Source: Pseudomonas sp. DNDY-54
Lineage (GTDB): Bacteria > Pseudomonadota > Gammaproteobacteria > Pseudomonadales > Pseudomonadaceae
Reading direction: 5' to 3'
DNA: 64,000 bases
NCBI RefSeq assembly: GCF_019880365.1
Contig: NZ_CP082271.1
Location: forward strand, 3,410,001 to 3,474,000
Below are positions 18,807-27,376 of the stretch, in pieces. Under the pieces are notes generated by a model that was not told where the DNA came from, did not search any database, and saw only the letters and a list, made by a program, of their open reading frames with translations. Position 1 is the first letter of the stretch. Each line of letters starts with the position of its first letter. The position numbers and the translations under genes were made by a program.

Positions 18807-18976
18807 GCAGTTCCCGAACTGAAGGCGGCCCGACTCCTGTGTAACAGGCTGTCGATTGTCCGAGGCAATGTGACCGAAACGGGCGTTTCTTTCTGAGGCG
18901 TATTAACAATTACGACTGCGCCAAGCCTTTCTTAAGCTGGAAAGCCGATATTGATCACAACACCGACAGGCGGTGC

Positions 18977-19918
18977 TTAGATCCACCCCAGCCAGCCGAG
19001 CAAGAACAGCCCGACATTGATGCTCAATGCCGCCATTAGCGTCGTGATCACGATAATGATCGCCGCCAACTGGTGGTTGGCGTTCACCGCGCGCGCCATG
19101 ACAAAGCTCGCTGATGCGGTAGGGCTGGCGAAGTAGAGAAACAGAATGCCAAGCTCGGGACCGCGGAAGCCGGCCAGCCATGCCCCGACGGTCGCGAGCG
19201 CAGGGAGCCAGATCATTTTCATCAGGCTCGAGCTCAATGCGAGACGGCTGCTTTCACGCAGAACGGACAGAGAGAGCGTGCCGCCGATACAGATAAGCGC
19301 CAACGGCAGGGTCATCTGTGCGAAATACTGGCCGGACGTCATCAGCCATCCCGGCAACGGGATCTGCCAATAGGCGAAGGGGACCGCCACCGTCACTCCA
19401 ATAACGAGTGGATTACGCAGAATACTGAGGAGGATAGCGCCAGCGCCTGAGCGCCCGTCCGGGCTGTAGATGGCCAGTATCAGAGCGGACAGACTGTTGT
19501 AGAGCAGGATCACTACGCCAGCCAGAACGCCGCCGAGGGAAAGGCCATAGTCACCGTAGAGACTGGTCGCCAACGCCAGGCCGACAATGCCGTTATTACC
19601 GCGAAAAGCGCCCTGAACGTAAACGCCGCGATCTGCCACTGGGCAGCGCCAGAGCGCCCAACCCCACGCCAGAAAGAACGTCACGACAGTGGCGATGACG
19701 TAATAGATCAGCAGGGCTGGCTGTAGCGCCGCGTCAAGGTCAGCCTTGATGATAGAGATGAACAGCAGGGCTGGCATGGTGGCCTTGAACACCAGAGCCG
19801 AGGCCGTCTGAATAAAAGCCGCATCGATCCAGCCCAACCGCTTGAGTGCAACGCCCAAGAACAGCATGACGAAGACCGGAGCAGTGATGCCCAGGGTTTG
19901 GATCGCGACAGAAAGCAT
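18977..19918 (-). CDS. AEC family transporter (auxin efflux carrier type)
   Basis: 313 residues with ten predicted membrane segments in two inverted halves, and family patterns LFLGVALKRLG near the start, KATMPALLFISI, and GNNGIVGLALA with the helix-breaking residues of the crossover region. Bacterial AEC members move malate, malonate or other organic anions; the substrate is not readable. The ATG at 19918 is chosen over a TTG two codons earlier. It stands alone, divergent from nothing on its left and separated by 124 bp from roxR. Confidence 0.85.
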   Translation of the reverse strand: MLSVAIQTLGITAPVFVMLFLGVALKRLGWIDAAFIQTASALVFKATMPALLFISIIKADLDAALQPALLIYYVIATVVTFFLAWGWALWRCPVADRGVYVQGAFRGNNGIVGLALATSLYGDYGLSLGGVLAGVVILLYNSLSALILAIYSPDGRSGAGAILLSILRNPLVIGVTVAVPFAYWQIPLPGWLMTSGQYFAQMTLPLALICIGGTLSLSVLRESSRLALSSSLMKMIWLPALATVGAWLAGFRGPELGILFLYFASPTASASFVMARAVNANHQLAAIIIVITTLMAALSINVGLFLLGWLGWI

Positions 19919-20042
19919 GAACAAACTCGGGGTGCGAAAGGCGGAGTAATGTTAACCGCAGACCAAGGCCTGGGCTGGCAAGGGGCCTTCGCAAGAAAGA
20001 GGCGGTTAGCCGTTACTCATGCCGCCTGTTGCTTGGGACCGC

Positions 20043-20603
20043 TTAACGCCGAACGGGCCGCTTCTGCAATTTGCGTTGCAAGGTCCGCCGGTGCATGCCC
20101 AATGCGCGAGCCGTAGCGGAGATATTGCCGTCATGCTCGGCCAGCACACGCTGAATGTGTTCCCATTGAAGGCGATCCACAGACATCGGGTTTTCCGGCA
20201 CAAGGGTGTCCAGATCGGCGTGCTTGGAGAGCAAGGCGGCCAGGACATCATCCGCGTCGGCAGGTTTGCACAGGTAATTGCAGGCGCCACGCTTGATGGC
20301 CTCGACCGCCGTCGCGATGCTGGAATAGCCGGTGAGGATCAGCACCTTCATTTCCGGATCGAGTTCGAGCAGCTTGGGGAGCAGCACGAGGCCCGAGTCG
20401 CCTTCCATCTTCAAATCCAGAACGGCGTAGTCCGGCAAATCCTGCTTGGCCATCTCCAGACCTTCTTCGGCCGATCCAGCAATGCTGACATGCAAGCCGC
20501 GGCGGCTCATGGCGCGAGCCATGACACGGGTAAAGGTCGGGTCATCGTCCACCAGCAGCAGATGGGGCTGCTCTTCGCCGTCGTGCTGCAACTCTTCGGT
20601 CAT
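20043..20603 (-). CDS. roxR: Redox response regulator RoxR (RegA/PrrA type)
   Basis: 186 residues: receiver domain with phospho-acceptor Asp63 (YAVLDLKMEGDSG), the acidic pair DDD near 19-21, switch Thr in LILTGYSS and Lys in LCKPAD, then a Fis-like helix-turn-helix at about 160-182 (NISATARALGMHRRTLQRKL). This exact arrangement defines the RegA/PrrA/RoxR/ActR family, which controls respiration and redox genes, including cyanide-insensitive oxidase in pseudomonads. The sensor roxS lies 32 bp upstream in the same direction. Confidence 0.94.
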   Translation of the reverse strand: MTEELQHDGEEQPHLLLVDDDPTFTRVMARAMSRRGLHVSIAGSAEEGLEMAKQDLPDYAVLDLKMEGDSGLVLLPKLLELDPEMKVLILTGYSSIATAVEAIKRGACNYLCKPADADDVLAALLSKHADLDTLVPENPMSVDRLQWEHIQRVLAEHDGNISATARALGMHRRTLQRKLQKRPVRR

Positions 20604-20635
20604 GTTTGCATTCCTCGCGTATGGGTCACGTCAGG

Positions 20636-21892
20636 TCAGGCTCGCACCGAGCCATGCGGCAGCCGCAATTCGGTCAGGGTGCCACCATCCTCGTGATTGT
20701 AAAGTTTCACCGTACCGCCAGCGCGGGTCACGCTGGCTTGGCTCAAGAACAGGCCGAGGCCGAACCCCTTGCCCTTGGTTGTAATGAAAGGTCGGCCGAT
20801 TTGTTCCGCGATGGCCAACGGCACACCGGCGCCGTGATCGCGAATCGTCAATTTGATCCACTGTGCATCCCAATCCAGACGGATGTCGAGATCGTCCGGG
20901 CTGGCGTCGGTCGCGTTATTCAGCAGATTAAGCAACGACTGGCCAAGATCAGCCGGCGGCATCAGGCGCGGCGGCGAACCCTTGCCCAGGCATTGAAAGC
21001 GATAGGTTGCCTCAGGGTGCATCAAGTGCCAACGCTGCAAGACCGACTCGACCCACTCGCGCACTGTCTGCTCGATGACGGCCTGCCGGCGATCCGCTTC
21101 AGCTGCCCGAACCAACTGCCGCAGGCTTTCCTTGCATAGCTGAACCTGCGACTGCAGGAGCGCCAAATCCTCGCTGAGCTGTGCGGGCTCTTTGTAATCC
21201 TGGCGCAACTCCTTGAGCAATACGCTCATGGTCGCCAGCGGCGTTCCCAGCTCATGCGCCGCACCGGCCGCCTGGGTCGCTACGGCCAGCAACTGCTGGT
21301 CGCGCATGCTCTCTTCTCGGCGCTGGGCCTGGAGCTGTTCTTGTCGTCGCAACTGCTCAGCCATTCGGGCAACAAAGAAAGTGATCAGCGCCGCGGCGAG
21401 CGCAAAGCTCAGCCACATGCCATAGACCAGTAATGTCGTGCGATCCACTGGCGGCGCAATGACCGGGTCGTACCACACCAGCATCAGCGTATAGCCTGCC
21501 AGGGCCAGCCCGGAGAGGACGACGGAATACAGCCACGGCAACGTTGCGGCTGCAATAGTGAGCGGCACCAGGTAGTACGACACGAAGGGATTGGTCGAGC
21601 CGCCCGAGTAATACAGCAGGGCGCTGTGGATCAGCAGATCGGCGGCCAGATGCACCGCGTATTCTTGCTCGGTCACAGGCCAAGGCCCACGAAGCCGTAT
21701 CGCTGTACCGAGGCAGATCAGCGCAGAGACGGCCAGCGTGACGCCCAGATGGAACCATGGCAGCACAAACAGCTGGGCGGCGTAGGCGAGCCCCACAGCA
21801 CCCGCCTGAGCAGCCAGCACCAGGATGCGAATCAGCGTGAGCAGACGGAGGTTCTGGCGGCTGGCGGACAGCAGATGAACGGATGCGTACAT
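20636..21892 (-). CDS. roxS: Redox sensor histidine kinase RoxS (RegB/PrrB type)
   Basis: 418 residues with about six membrane segments (residues 15-175), then HisKA and HATPase domains. Diagnostic RegB features are present: the quinone-sensing heptapeptide GGSTNPF at 97-103, the H-box HELGTPL with His213, and the redox-active Cys253 (SQVQLCKESL). ATP-binding boxes appear as LLNNATDAS, DHGAGVP and GKGFGLGLFLS. Known: quinone redox state and disulfide formation at the Cys tune kinase activity. It forms an operon with roxR. Confidence 0.94.
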   Translation of the reverse strand: MYASVHLLSASRQNLRLLTLIRILVLAAQAGAVGLAYAAQLFVLPWFHLGVTLAVSALICLGTAIRLRGPWPVTEQEYAVHLAADLLIHSALLYYSGGSTNPFVSYYLVPLTIAAATLPWLYSVVLSGLALAGYTLMLVWYDPVIAPPVDRTTLLVYGMWLSFALAAALITFFVARMAEQLRRQEQLQAQRREESMRDQQLLAVATQAAGAAHELGTPLATMSVLLKELRQDYKEPAQLSEDLALLQSQVQLCKESLRQLVRAAEADRRQAVIEQTVREWVESVLQRWHLMHPEATYRFQCLGKGSPPRLMPPADLGQSLLNLLNNATDASPDDLDIRLDWDAQWIKLTIRDHGAGVPLAIAEQIGRPFITTKGKGFGLGLFLSQASVTRAGGTVKLYNHEDGGTLTELRLPHGSVRA

Positions 21893-22042
21893 GGGGTCTC
21901 CAAACGAGCCGCGAGTATAACCAAGCCGTCAGAAAGACGGCTGATCTGCGGCAACGCGACGCACGGAAACACTGCGATGTAGCCGGCAAAACGCTACAGT
22001 TTCCAACGCCGCACCGCTGGTGCCTTCGACTCAGGAGCTTTC

Positions 22043-22738
22043 ATGTTCGTTTCCGCCCCCCGCAGCCTTGCGCTCTTAGCCTGTATCGCCTGCCTTCCCG
22101 CTGTCGCCGATGAGCAACATTACAACCAGATTTCGCTACGTGCCGAGGCCAGCAGTGAAGTGGCCCATGACCGCATGCACGTCACGCTCTACAGCGAAGC
22201 CCAGCATCAAGATCCAGCGCAGTTGGCCGCGCAAACGACCGAGGCCATGAATAGAGCCTTGCAGCGCGCCCGCCAGGCCAAGGGTGTGGTGGTCAGCCAG
22301 GGCAGTCGCAGCAGCTACCCGGTCTATGAGGAAAAGGGCCAGCAGATCACAGCGTGGCGTGAGCGGGCCGAGCTGCGCCTTGAAAGTGGCGACTTTACCG
22401 CCCTGTCCAAGCTCACCGGCGACCTGATGCAAGACCTGAAAATGGGCGGCATGCATTTCAGCGTTTCCGATGCCATCCGCAAGCAAAACGAAGATGCTCT
22501 GCTGAAGGATGCCGTCACTGCCTTTCGCGCCCGGGCACAACTTGCCACCGAGGCGCTGGGCGGTTCCAACTACCGCATCGTCACCCTCAATCTTGGGAGC
22601 GGTGGCGGCTACCAGCCGGAGATGATGCGTAGTGTCTCGATGAAGAGCATGGACGCCATGCCGACTCCGGACATTGAAGCCGGCACCCGGCAGATCAGCA
22701 TCAATGCCGACGGTGTGATTGAAGTGCAAACGCGCTGA
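22043..22738 (+). CDS. SIMPL domain (DUF541) periplasmic protein
   Basis: 231 residues with a cleavable signal (about 1-22, ending AVADEQ) and a SIMPL/DUF541 domain: SLRAEASSEVAHDRMHVTLY, the VVSQGSRSSYPVYEEKGQ block and ISINADGVIEVQ at the end. SIMPL proteins (YggE, BP26) form periplasmic ring or channel assemblies and are linked to oxidative stress protection; the exact activity is unknown. GGAG is well placed before the ATG. It is divergent from roxSR with a 150-bp gap. Confidence 0.85.
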   Translation: MFVSAPRSLALLACIACLPAVADEQHYNQISLRAEASSEVAHDRMHVTLYSEAQHQDPAQLAAQTTEAMNRALQRARQAKGVVVSQGSRSSYPVYEEKGQQITAWRERAELRLESGDFTALSKLTGDLMQDLKMGGMHFSVSDAIRKQNEDALLKDAVTAFRARAQLATEALGGSNYRIVTLNLGSGGGYQPEMMRSVSMKSMDAMPTPDIEAGTRQISINADGVIEVQTR

Positions 22739-22750
22739 AAATCCGCCTAG

Positions 22751-22772
22751 ATCCGGCCAGCCCTGGCCGGAT
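22751..22772 (+). terminator. Hairpin after SIMPL gene
   Basis: A perfect 9-bp stem, ATCCGGCCA and TGGCCGGAT around GCCC, starts 12 bp after the stop codon. No T tract follows, so it may be a weak or factor-assisted terminator. Confidence 0.5.
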
Positions 22773-22962
22773 AACCCGCGCCATGCAACAACAACGAACC
22801 CGTTCGCCCAACCGCTAGCGGCGTCATGCAGCCGTTTCGCTCGCCGACCTCACGCAAGACACAACTTGAAACATTCCCGCAAAGGTTGATGGCACTAGGC
22901 TTCACGCGACCGCGGGAAGGTGGCGGACGGGTCCAAATCGAAAATCCCACCAAAGAGTAATC

Positions 22963-22975
22963 GCGAATCACTATC
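22963..22975 (+). promoter_or_regulatory. Fur-like site before TonB receptor
   Basis: GCGAATCACTATC matches the core GATAATCATTATC of the Fur consensus at 10 of 13 positions and lies 39 bp before the receptor start, where a promoter is expected. It suggests iron repression of the downstream genes. Confidence 0.5.
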
Positions 22976-23013
22976 ATGCGCACCAACATTTAGACCCGCC
23001 TAGGATCTCACGC

Positions 23014-25128
23014 ATGCATGTCCCCTTCGCTCGCACGGCCCTGACCACCTCCCTGCTCAGCTGCAGCTTCTTTACGTTTGCCGATGCGAACCCCATTACG
23101 CTGGGCGACACGGTCGTCAGCGCCTCCGGTTTTGAACAGAAGATTACCGAGGCTCCCGCGAGTATTAGCGTGATTGGCCGCGAAGAGCTTCAACGCAAGC
23201 GTGTCACCAGTCTTGCGGACGCTCTTCAGGACGTGGAAGGCGTCGACGTCGGCGGAACCGTTGGCAAAACGGGCGGTATGAATATCAGCATTCGCGGCAT
23301 GCCCAGCGACTACACGCTGATACTCATCGATGGTCGCCGGCAGAACGCGGCAGGCAGCGTAACGCCCAACGGCTTCGGTGAAACCTCTACCAGTTTCATG
23401 CCGCCCGTCGCTTCAATCGAGCGCATCGAAGTTATCCGTGGCCCCATGTCGACCCTGTACGGCTCAGATGCTATGGGCGGCGTGATCAACATCATCACGC
23501 GTAAAGTCGGCAAGCAATGGCACGGCTCCGCATCGGTGGAGAGCACACTGCAGCAACATGACGAATACGGTGATGGCCGCGGGACGAACCTCTACCTCAG
23601 CGGGCCACTGGTCGAGGATCGGCTAGGGCTCACCCTCCGCGGCAACTACATCGAGCGCGACGAATCGAACATCCGTTATTCGGACGTCAACAACAATGAA
23701 GTCACGCCATGGATGGGCCGCAACCCGGTCGAATCCGATATCTACAATGCTGGCGGGCGCCTGACCTTCACCCCCAACGCCGATCACGATGTGAGCCTCG
23801 ATTACGAAGTCGGCAAGCAGCGGTATGACAACAGCGAAGGTCAGCTGGGCACCCTCGGCAATCAGGGCTACTCCGACGAACAACGTTACGAACGCGAGCA
23901 GTACTACGTCGCGCATACCGGCCGTTTCGCGTTCGGCACGCTGGAATCAAGCCTGACTCGCAATACCACTGAAACCATTGGCCGCATCATCCCTGTGCCT
24001 GCCGGCGAGCCGCTACGTGATCGAACGCTGGAGACGGAGAACACCATCTTCGACACCAAATTCATCACGCACCTTGGCAACCATGCAGTAACCGTTGGCG
24101 GCCAGTGGTGGGATGCGGAGATGGTAGATGGTGTTATCGACGACACCTTCGAGCATCGCATGACAGCCCTGTTCATCGAAGACGAATGGCGACTGCGTGA
24201 CGATCTGGCACTGACTCTGGGCGTTCGCCGCGACGATCACGACCAGTTCGGCAGCCAATTCAGCCCGCGTGCCTATCTGGTCTGGAACACCAACGACAAC
24301 TGGACGATGAAAGGTGGCGTGAGTCAGGGCTTCAAAGCACCGCGCCTCGAACAGCTGGCCGATGGCATCAATGGATTCGGCCGCCAGGGCACGTTGCCGC
24401 TGATCGGTAATCCCGACCTGCAGCCGGAAACCAGCACCAGCAGCGAATTCGGCGTCTATTTCGACAACCTGGAAGGCTTCAGCGCCAACGCAACGCTGTT
24501 CCATAACAAGTTTGAAGACAAAATATCCACGACCGAGGTGAACAATTGCCGTGTAACCGCCAGTGCGGGTTGCGTCGATATCGGGCCGGGCTGGGAGAGC
24601 GTCGCTGAGACGTTTAACAAGAGCATCAACGTCGACGAAGCAGTGACCCAGGGCGTCGAGCTGGCCAGTCGTATGCAACTGGCACCGCGCTGGTCGCTGA
24701 GCGGCAACTACACCTACACCGATAGTGAACAGAAGAGCGGCGTTAACAAAGGGCGGCCACTCAGCGACACCCCTGAACACCTAATCAACGCCTCGCTCAA
24801 CTGGCAAGCCACGGACCGCCTGACCGCCTGGCTACGCGGGGAATACAGGAGCGAGCGTGCACGCAACACCACCAACAGCATCAACTATGCCGAAGAGGCC
24901 TTCGGTGATTACAAGGCTTATAGCCTTTTCCATCTTGGAGGCAGCTATCAGGCAACCGAGGCGCTTTCGTTCAACGCAACGATATACAACCTGTTCGACA
25001 AGGACTTCCTCGACTACAAGCCCTATACGAATGTAGTCCGTGGCCAGCCTGAACTGGCCTATGACAACGTCTACAACAACAGTCAGGAACGCCGCCGACT
25101 GTGGCTTTCTGCAACCTATAACTTCTGA
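23014..25128 (+). CDS. TonB-dependent outer-membrane receptor (siderophore type)
   Basis: 704 residues: signal peptide (about 1-26), TonB box region (GDTVVSASG), plug domain (about 45-160) with RKRVTSLADALQDVEGV and IEVIRGPMSTLYGSDAMGGV, then a 22-strand barrel ending in the aromatic NF expected for outer-membrane assembly. The sequence pattern resembles FepA/IrgA/VctA catecholate siderophore receptors, but the ligand cannot be fixed. A Fur-like site upstream and a reductase module downstream support a role in ferric-siderophore uptake. The ATG at 23014 gives a proper signal peptide. Confidence 0.9.
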   Translation: MHVPFARTALTTSLLSCSFFTFADANPITLGDTVVSASGFEQKITEAPASISVIGREELQRKRVTSLADALQDVEGVDVGGTVGKTGGMNISIRGMPSDYTLILIDGRRQNAAGSVTPNGFGETSTSFMPPVASIERIEVIRGPMSTLYGSDAMGGVINIITRKVGKQWHGSASVESTLQQHDEYGDGRGTNLYLSGPLVEDRLGLTLRGNYIERDESNIRYSDVNNNEVTPWMGRNPVESDIYNAGGRLTFTPNADHDVSLDYEVGKQRYDNSEGQLGTLGNQGYSDEQRYEREQYYVAHTGRFAFGTLESSLTRNTTETIGRIIPVPAGEPLRDRTLETENTIFDTKFITHLGNHAVTVGGQWWDAEMVDGVIDDTFEHRMTALFIEDEWRLRDDLALTLGVRRDDHDQFGSQFSPRAYLVWNTNDNWTMKGGVSQGFKAPRLEQLADGINGFGRQGTLPLIGNPDLQPETSTSSEFGVYFDNLEGFSANATLFHNKFEDKISTTEVNNCRVTASAGCVDIGPGWESVAETFNKSINVDEAVTQGVELASRMQLAPRWSLSGNYTYTDSEQKSGVNKGRPLSDTPEHLINASLNWQATDRLTAWLRGEYRSERARNTTNSINYAEEAFGDYKAYSLFHLGGSYQATEALSFNATIYNLFDKDFLDYKPYTNVVRGQPELAYDNVYNNSQERRRLWLSATYNF

Positions 25129-25149
25129 TCGCTCCGTAGCAGCGTGCGG

Positions 25150-25166
25150 CACCGGCCTCGCCGGTG
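25150..25166 (+). terminator. Possible weak hairpin after receptor gene
   Basis: CACCGGC and GCCGGTG pair around CTC, 22 bp after the receptor stop, with no T tract. It may attenuate read-through into the PepSY gene rather than stop it. Confidence 0.35.
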
Positions 25167-25266
25167 TCGTGCGAATGCGAATGTATGTCTTCTGTAAATT
25201 CTTGGCATCTACCCGCGCCTGGACTTTAGAATCCGGCAATCCGTCCCTCCCCACTCAAGGCACCCC

Positions 25267-25860
25267 ATGCACGTCTGGCTCGGCACCTTGCGCCAATGGC
25301 ACTGGATCAGTTCTGCGCTGTGTCTGGTTGGCATGCTGCTGTTCGCGGTTACCGGGATCACGCTCAACCACGCGGCGCAAATCGAAGCCCGACCAGACAT
25401 TGTCGAGCGCCAGGCGCGGCTGCCGGCTTCGCTGCAGGAAAAGCTGCTAGCCACGCAACCGAGCGAAGGCCTGCCCGCCGAGTTGGAGGGCTGGCTCGAA
25501 AGCGAGCTGAAACTTGAGCTGGCCGGTCGCGAAGCCGAGTGGAGCGACGGCGAGCTTTACGTCGCCCTGCCCCGCCCCGGTGGCGACGCCTGGCTGAGTC
25601 TGGATCTGAACAGCGGCGAGCTGCTGTTCGAGGCCACTGACCGCGGCTGGATCGCGTACCTCAACGACCTGCACAAAGGCCGCAATACGGGCGGCGCGTG
25701 GAGCTGGTTCATCGATATTTTCGCCGGGGTCTGCGTGCTGTTCAGCATCACTGGCCTGCTGCTGTTGCAGCGTCACGCCAGTGGTCGTCCAACGACGTGG
25801 CCCTTGGTCGGCGCTGGGCTGGTGATCCCCTTGCTGCTCGCGCTGCTGTTCATTCATTAA
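25267..25860 (+). CDS. PepSY-type membrane protein
   Basis: 197 residues. An N-terminal membrane helix preceded by RQWHWISSALCLVGMLLF, a periplasmic PepSY-like region (SLDLNSGELLFEATDRGW), the conserved YLNDLHKGRNTGGAWSWFIDIFAGVCVLFSITGL element and a final helix pair. The spaced histidines in the helices (HW, NH, LH) could bind heme. Proteins with this layout (PiuB, FpvG) act as inner-membrane ferric-siderophore reductases or their helpers. It is followed at 9 bp by the DUF2271 gene, in a four-gene run. Confidence 0.82.
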   Translation: MHVWLGTLRQWHWISSALCLVGMLLFAVTGITLNHAAQIEARPDIVERQARLPASLQEKLLATQPSEGLPAELEGWLESELKLELAGREAEWSDGELYVALPRPGGDAWLSLDLNSGELLFEATDRGWIAYLNDLHKGRNTGGAWSWFIDIFAGVCVLFSITGLLLLQRHASGRPTTWPLVGAGLVIPLLLALLFIH

Positions 25861-25869
25861 GGACGTTCA

Positions 25870-26379
25870 ATGCGTAAACCCTTGTTGCTATCCCTTGCCC
25901 TGCTCACGTCGCCCTTGATGGCCGCGGAGCTGGTGGTCGACGTGGAAATCCCTCGCTTGCAGGTCGCTGAATACCACCGCCCCTATGTGGCGCTGTGGCT
26001 GGAAGAGCCCGACAAGCGCCACGTCGCCAACCTTGCCGTCTGGTACGACCTCAAGCTGAAGGACAACGAAGGCGAGAAGTGGCTCAAGGACATGCGTGAA
26101 TGGTGGCGTCGCAGCGGCCGTAGCCTGCAAATGCCGGTAGACGGTGTCAGCGGTGCGACGCGCGCGGTCGGCACCCACCAATTGACCCTCGACGACACCA
26201 AGACGCCGCTCAAGGATCTGCCCGCAGGCGATTACCGCCTGGTGGTCGAAGCCGCTCGTGAAGTGGGCGGGCGCGAGTTGCTGCGCCTACCGTTCACCTG
26301 GCCGCCGCAGAACGCTGAAAAACAACAGGCTCAGGGCGAAAGCGAACTGGGCTCGGTCACCGTCCAACTGAATCCATGA
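25870..26379 (+). CDS. DUF2271 periplasmic protein
   Basis: 169 residues with a signal peptide (about 1-18, ending LMAAEL). The mature part matches the DUF2271 pattern: VDVEIPRLQVAEYHRPYVALWLE, then LAVWYDLKLKDNEGEKWLKDMREWWRRSGRS and VSGATRAVGTHQL. The fold is probably an immunoglobulin-like or beta-sandwich domain; no activity is known. Its fixed place between PepSY and DUF4198 genes suggests it assists the same periplasmic metal or siderophore process. Confidence 0.83.
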   Translation: MRKPLLLSLALLTSPLMAAELVVDVEIPRLQVAEYHRPYVALWLEEPDKRHVANLAVWYDLKLKDNEGEKWLKDMREWWRRSGRSLQMPVDGVSGATRAVGTHQLTLDDTKTPLKDLPAGDYRLVVEAAREVGGRELLRLPFTWPPQNAEKQQAQGESELGSVTVQLNP

Positions 26380-26395
26380 TCCAAGGAAGCCCAGA

Positions 26396-27271
26396 ATGAA
26401 ACCTGTCATCAAATGGACCGCCCTGGCTCTGGCCATCTGTCTGCCGCTGTCCGCCCAAGCGCACCGCGCCTGGATGCTACCCTCCGCGACCGTCCTCTCC
26501 GGTGAAGATCCGTGGATTACGGTGGATGCCGCGGTGTCCAACGACCTCTTTTATTTCGAGCATTTCCCGCTGCGCCTGCAGGGCATCGGCGAAGTGGATC
26601 AGGCCCCCGCTGGCGGCCCACCGGGCATGCGCCCACGTCCTGCCGCACAGTTGCAGGTGATCGCTCCGGATGGCACCCAGGTCCAGCCCGAGAACGGCAG
26701 CATCGGCCGGTATCGCAGCACCTTCGATGTGCACCTGACCCAGAAAGGAACCTACAAGCTGGCAGTCGCCAATAGCGGCCTGTTCGCCAGCTGGAAAGAA
26801 AATGGCGAAACGCGCCGGTGGATGGGCAATGCACAGACCTTCGCCACGGACGTTCCGGACAAAGCCGAGGCGCTGAAGGTCACGCAGAACAGCAGCCGCA
26901 TGGAAGTATTTGCGACGTCGGGGGCTCCAACCAAGACAGTGCTCGAGCCCACCGGCGAGGGTCTTGAGCTGGCTCCGGTCACCCATCCCAACGACCTTTA
27001 TGCCGGCGAAGCGGCTGAGTTCGTCTTCCTGCTTGACGGCAAGCCCGCCGCAGACGTGGAGATCAGCGTGATTCCCGGCGGCAATCGTTACCGCGACGAA
27101 CTGGGCGAGATCAAGGCCATCACCGATGAGGACGGCAAGGTCAGCATCACCTGGCCGACGCCTGGGATGTATTGGCTGGAAGCCGAGCTAACCAGTGACA
27201 AAGGCGTCAGCAAGCCGGCCAGCCAGCGCCGCGACAGTTACAGCGCCACGCTCGAGGTGCTTGCGCTGTAA
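26396..27271 (+). CDS. DUF4198 periplasmic protein
   Basis: 291 residues with a signal peptide (about 1-22, ending SAQAHRAW). After cleavage it begins HRAWMLPSATVLSG, the hallmark of DUF4198, with two beta domains (about 25-175 and 185-290). DUF4198 proteins are often found with metal or TonB transport genes, and the amino-terminal His may ligate metal. RBS and spacing (16 bp) place it in the PepSY-DUF2271 operon. No enzymatic motif is visible. Confidence 0.84.
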   Translation: MKPVIKWTALALAICLPLSAQAHRAWMLPSATVLSGEDPWITVDAAVSNDLFYFEHFPLRLQGIGEVDQAPAGGPPGMRPRPAAQLQVIAPDGTQVQPENGSIGRYRSTFDVHLTQKGTYKLAVANSGLFASWKENGETRRWMGNAQTFATDVPDKAEALKVTQNSSRMEVFATSGAPTKTVLEPTGEGLELAPVTHPNDLYAGEAAEFVFLLDGKPAADVEISVIPGGNRYRDELGEIKAITDEDGKVSITWPTPGMYWLEAELTSDKGVSKPASQRRDSYSATLEVLAL

Positions 27272-27376
27272 GTCTGCAAGCGGAGCCAGGGCGAGCTGAC
27301 CAGAAATGAATCGGCTGGCCCTGTGGTCCGAGCGCTTCCTTGCCCTGCCGCCAACATCTCTGGAAAGGGTCCCTTA

